In this document: one piece after another, positions 62,512 to 64,000 of the stretch | Layout of the letters: each line of letters opens with the position of its first letter | How positions within the stretch are numbered: position 1 is the first letter of the stretch | NCBI GenBank assembly: GCA_963836405.1 | Contig: CAWIJL010000021.1 | Span: 62,001 to 126,000, forward strand | Direction: 5' to 3' | Length of the DNA: 64,000 bases | From: CAWIJJ01 sp963836405 | GTDB lineage: Bacteria > Acidobacteriota > Terriglobia > Bryobacterales > Bryobacteraceae | Made by a program: the position numbers and the translations under genes | Notes under the pieces: generated by a model | Told to the model about the DNA's origin: nothing | Database searches by the model: none | What the model saw: only the letters and a program-made list of their open reading frames with translations

Positions 62512-64000
62512 ATGGCGCACGCAGAAAAACTTCAGTCGCGTACATCTCCGCTGCTTCCCATCCTCGCTGTCCTGGTGATTCTCTACTTCGCCCGCGAAGT
62601 ACTCGTCCCTTTGTCTTTGGCGGTTCTCGTGGCATTTCTGCTGACGCCTGCCGTCAAACGGCTCGAATCCCTGCGACTCGGCAGGATCCCTTCGGTAATT
62701 CTCGTCGTCTTCATTTCGTTCACGCTGTTTGCCGGGCTCGCCTGGATCGCCGGCAACCAGTTGATCGATGCCATCAATGCCCTGCCGAACTACAAGGAGA
62801 ATATCCGCCACAAAGTGAACGCGCTTCGATCTTCCTCGACGAGCGGACTTGCAAAAGCGGGCCAGAGCGTCAAGGAGATCACAAAGGAACTGGCGGGTCC
62901 GCCGCCAGAGGCCCTGGCGCCAACGCCCGGCGCCCCGCGGCCCGTCCCCGCACCGCAGGAGCCGGTTCCCGTGCGGGTGGTGGACCCACCGCCGACGGTG
63001 CTCGGGTCGCTGCGAAGCATGTTCGGCCCCTTGCTGGCGCCGGTCGGAACCGCTCTCGTCGTGCTGGTGTTTGCGATGGTGATGCTGGTGAAGCGGGAAG
63101 ACCTGCGCAGCCGGCTGTTGCGGCTGATCGCAAAAAATCGGCTGAGCCTGGCAACCGAGGCTTTCGACGACGCGGCACGGCGGGTCAGCCGTTATCTCCG
63201 CCTTCAGTTTCTGGTCAACACGGCCTTCGGTGTCCTAATCACCGGCGGCCTCTATTTCATTGGGGTGCCGACGCCGCTGTTGTGGGGCGTGCTGGCAGGC
63301 GCCTTACGATTCGTGCCTTACGTAGGCCCGGTCTTCGGAGCCGGATTGCCGATTCTCGTGTCCTTGGCAGTGTTCGATCACTGGCTCCAGCCGCTGCTGT
63401 GCGCGGGCCTGTTCCTGGTGGTGGAGCCCGTGACCGCTTATGTTGTCGAGCCGGCGCTCTACGGATCTCACACCGGTGTTTCGTCGCTCGCTATCCTGGT
63501 GGCCGCTACCATGTGGACCGTCCTTTGGGGACCCGTCGGACTGGTCCTCTCCACTCCCCTGACCGTGTGCGTCATGGTGATCGGCCGGTACGTGCCGCAA
63601 TTCGAATTCCTCAACGTCATGCTCGGCGACGAGCCCGTCCTGACCCCCTCGGCGCAGCTCTACCAGCGTCTGCTGGCGATGGACCATCGTGAGGCGCACG
63701 CGATCGTCGATCGCTATCTGGAAAATCACACCCTCGCCGAACTGTACGATGCGGTTCTGATCCCCGCGCTGAACATGGTGGAGGAGGACAGGCACCGGGA
63801 ATCGCTGGGCGAATCGAGGGAGCGGTTTGTCCTCCAAAGCCTGGAGGAGTTCATCGCCGACCTGGCGGATTACAACAACGAACGGACAGGACTGCCGCTG
63901 GATCGCGCAGACCTCGTCGAAGGCCCCCGGGCATCCGCCGCCTCCGGGACCCCGAGGGTGGTTTGCCTCGCCGCCGGTGATAAGGCGGATGAGATTTCGG
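62512..64000 (+). CDS. AI-2E-family transporter with C-terminal extension (3' end outside window)
   Basis: The 496 visible codons stay open to the window end. Residues 1 to about 370 form an AI-2E/PerM-type exporter: ILYFAREVLVPLSLAVLVAFLLTP, a central helix pair, and RFVPYVGPVFGAGLPI. A Pro-rich stretch at about residues 135-165 is an insert. After the last membrane helices comes a soluble helical domain (LYQRLLAMDHREAHAIVDRYL..LYDAVLIPALNMVEEDR) that looks like the helical cap of cobalamin-binding domains. VVCLAAGDKADEI then starts what may be the Rossmann-like part. AI-2 export itself is not shown. Confidence 0.85.
   Translation, partial: MAHAEKLQSRTSPLLPILAVLVILYFAREVLVPLSLAVLVAFLLTPAVKRLESLRLGRIPSVILVVFISFTLFAGLAWIAGNQLIDAINALPNYKENIRHKVNALRSSSTSGLAKAGQSVKEITKELAGPPPEALAPTPGAPRPVPAPQEPVPVRVVDPPPTVLGSLRSMFGPLLAPVGTALVVLVFAMVMLVKREDLRSRLLRLIAKNRLSLATEAFDDAARRVSRYLRLQFLVNTAFGVLITGGLYFIGVPTPLLWGVLAGALRFVPYVGPVFGAGLPILVSLAVFDHWLQPLLCAGLFLVVEPVTAYVVEPALYGSHTGVSSLAILVAATMWTVLWGPVGLVLSTPLTVCVMVIGRYVPQFEFLNVMLGDEPVLTPSAQLYQRLLAMDHREAHAIVDRYLENHTLAELYDAVLIPALNMVEEDRHRESLGESRERFVLQSLEEFIADLADYNNERTGLPLDRADLVEGPRASAASGTPRVVCLAAGDKADEIS

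Noticed and set aside
1..64000. CRISPR array or rRNA operon.
   Set aside because: No regularly spaced direct repeats and no 16S/23S-like stretches were seen on reading the window.

Overview
The window is about 64 kb of high-GC bacterial chromosome. It most resembles an Acidobacteriota genome of the Bryobacterales / Candidatus Solibacter group. That call rests on four proteins carrying the TIGR03437 C-terminal domain, a TIGR03435 lineage protein, and many Tat-exported enzymes (Gfo/Idh/MocA oxidoreductase, sulfatase, xylose-isomerase-like protein). It is inference from protein families; there is no rRNA in the window.

Layout. 1-9.4 kb: envelope genes (thioester alpha-2-macroglobulin, a membrane protein, a SpoIID-metallopeptidase fusion, a frameshifted transpeptidase, a triple-SGNH esterase). 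9.7-17.8 kb: an orphan receiver, an oxidoreductase, the four-gene Anbu operon (ATP-grasp, alpha-E, Anbu peptidase, transglutaminase), purU and an NTP/NDP-exchanger-like carrier. 17.8-19.8 kb: a coupled pair, a TIR/deoxyribosyltransferase-like protein and a DRHyd-like plus TPR-scaffold protein, which is the best candidate for a little-studied conflict or signalling system. 19.9-29.3 kb: metabolic and transport genes, including a ferric-reductase-like gene with an in-frame amber codon and a truncated permease. 29.4-32.9 kb: a CHASE2 histidine kinase and a sigma-54 activator, followed by a small Gly/Ala-rich protein. 33-39 kb: ZIP transporter, TPR protein, nagA, ilvE, M48 protease, outer-membrane protein. 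39-44.6 kb: two large divergent TIGR03437 surface-type proteins. 51.5-44.6 kb (leftward): a six-gene, tightly spaced run with a monooxygenase-TIGR03437 protein, a PQQ dehydrogenase-cytochrome c, an O-methyltransferase, an esterase, an NAD(P)-binding protein and DUF2277. 51.6-56.4 kb: sugar isomerase-like protein, M1 peptidase, FAH-family hydrolase.

56.4-60.9 kb is a decayed integrative element in tRNA-Arg(UCG). The intact tRNA lies at the left end, a 44-nt copy of its 3' part (one mismatch) lies at the right end, and a deleted integrase and an excisionase relict sit next to the tRNA. Its cargo is a broken NHL/TIGR03437 gene and a PIN/AF2212 toxin-antitoxin pair. Beyond it lie a CopG/BrnT pair (BrnT frameshifted), a degenerate receiver, and an AI-2E-family transporter that runs off the window.

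The window holds an unusual number of single-lesion genes: seven apparent one-base frameshifts and two amber codons, plus large truncations. Some are clearly real decay (integrase, permease, NHL gene). Others may be assembly errors, and raw-read coverage would be needed to tell them apart.
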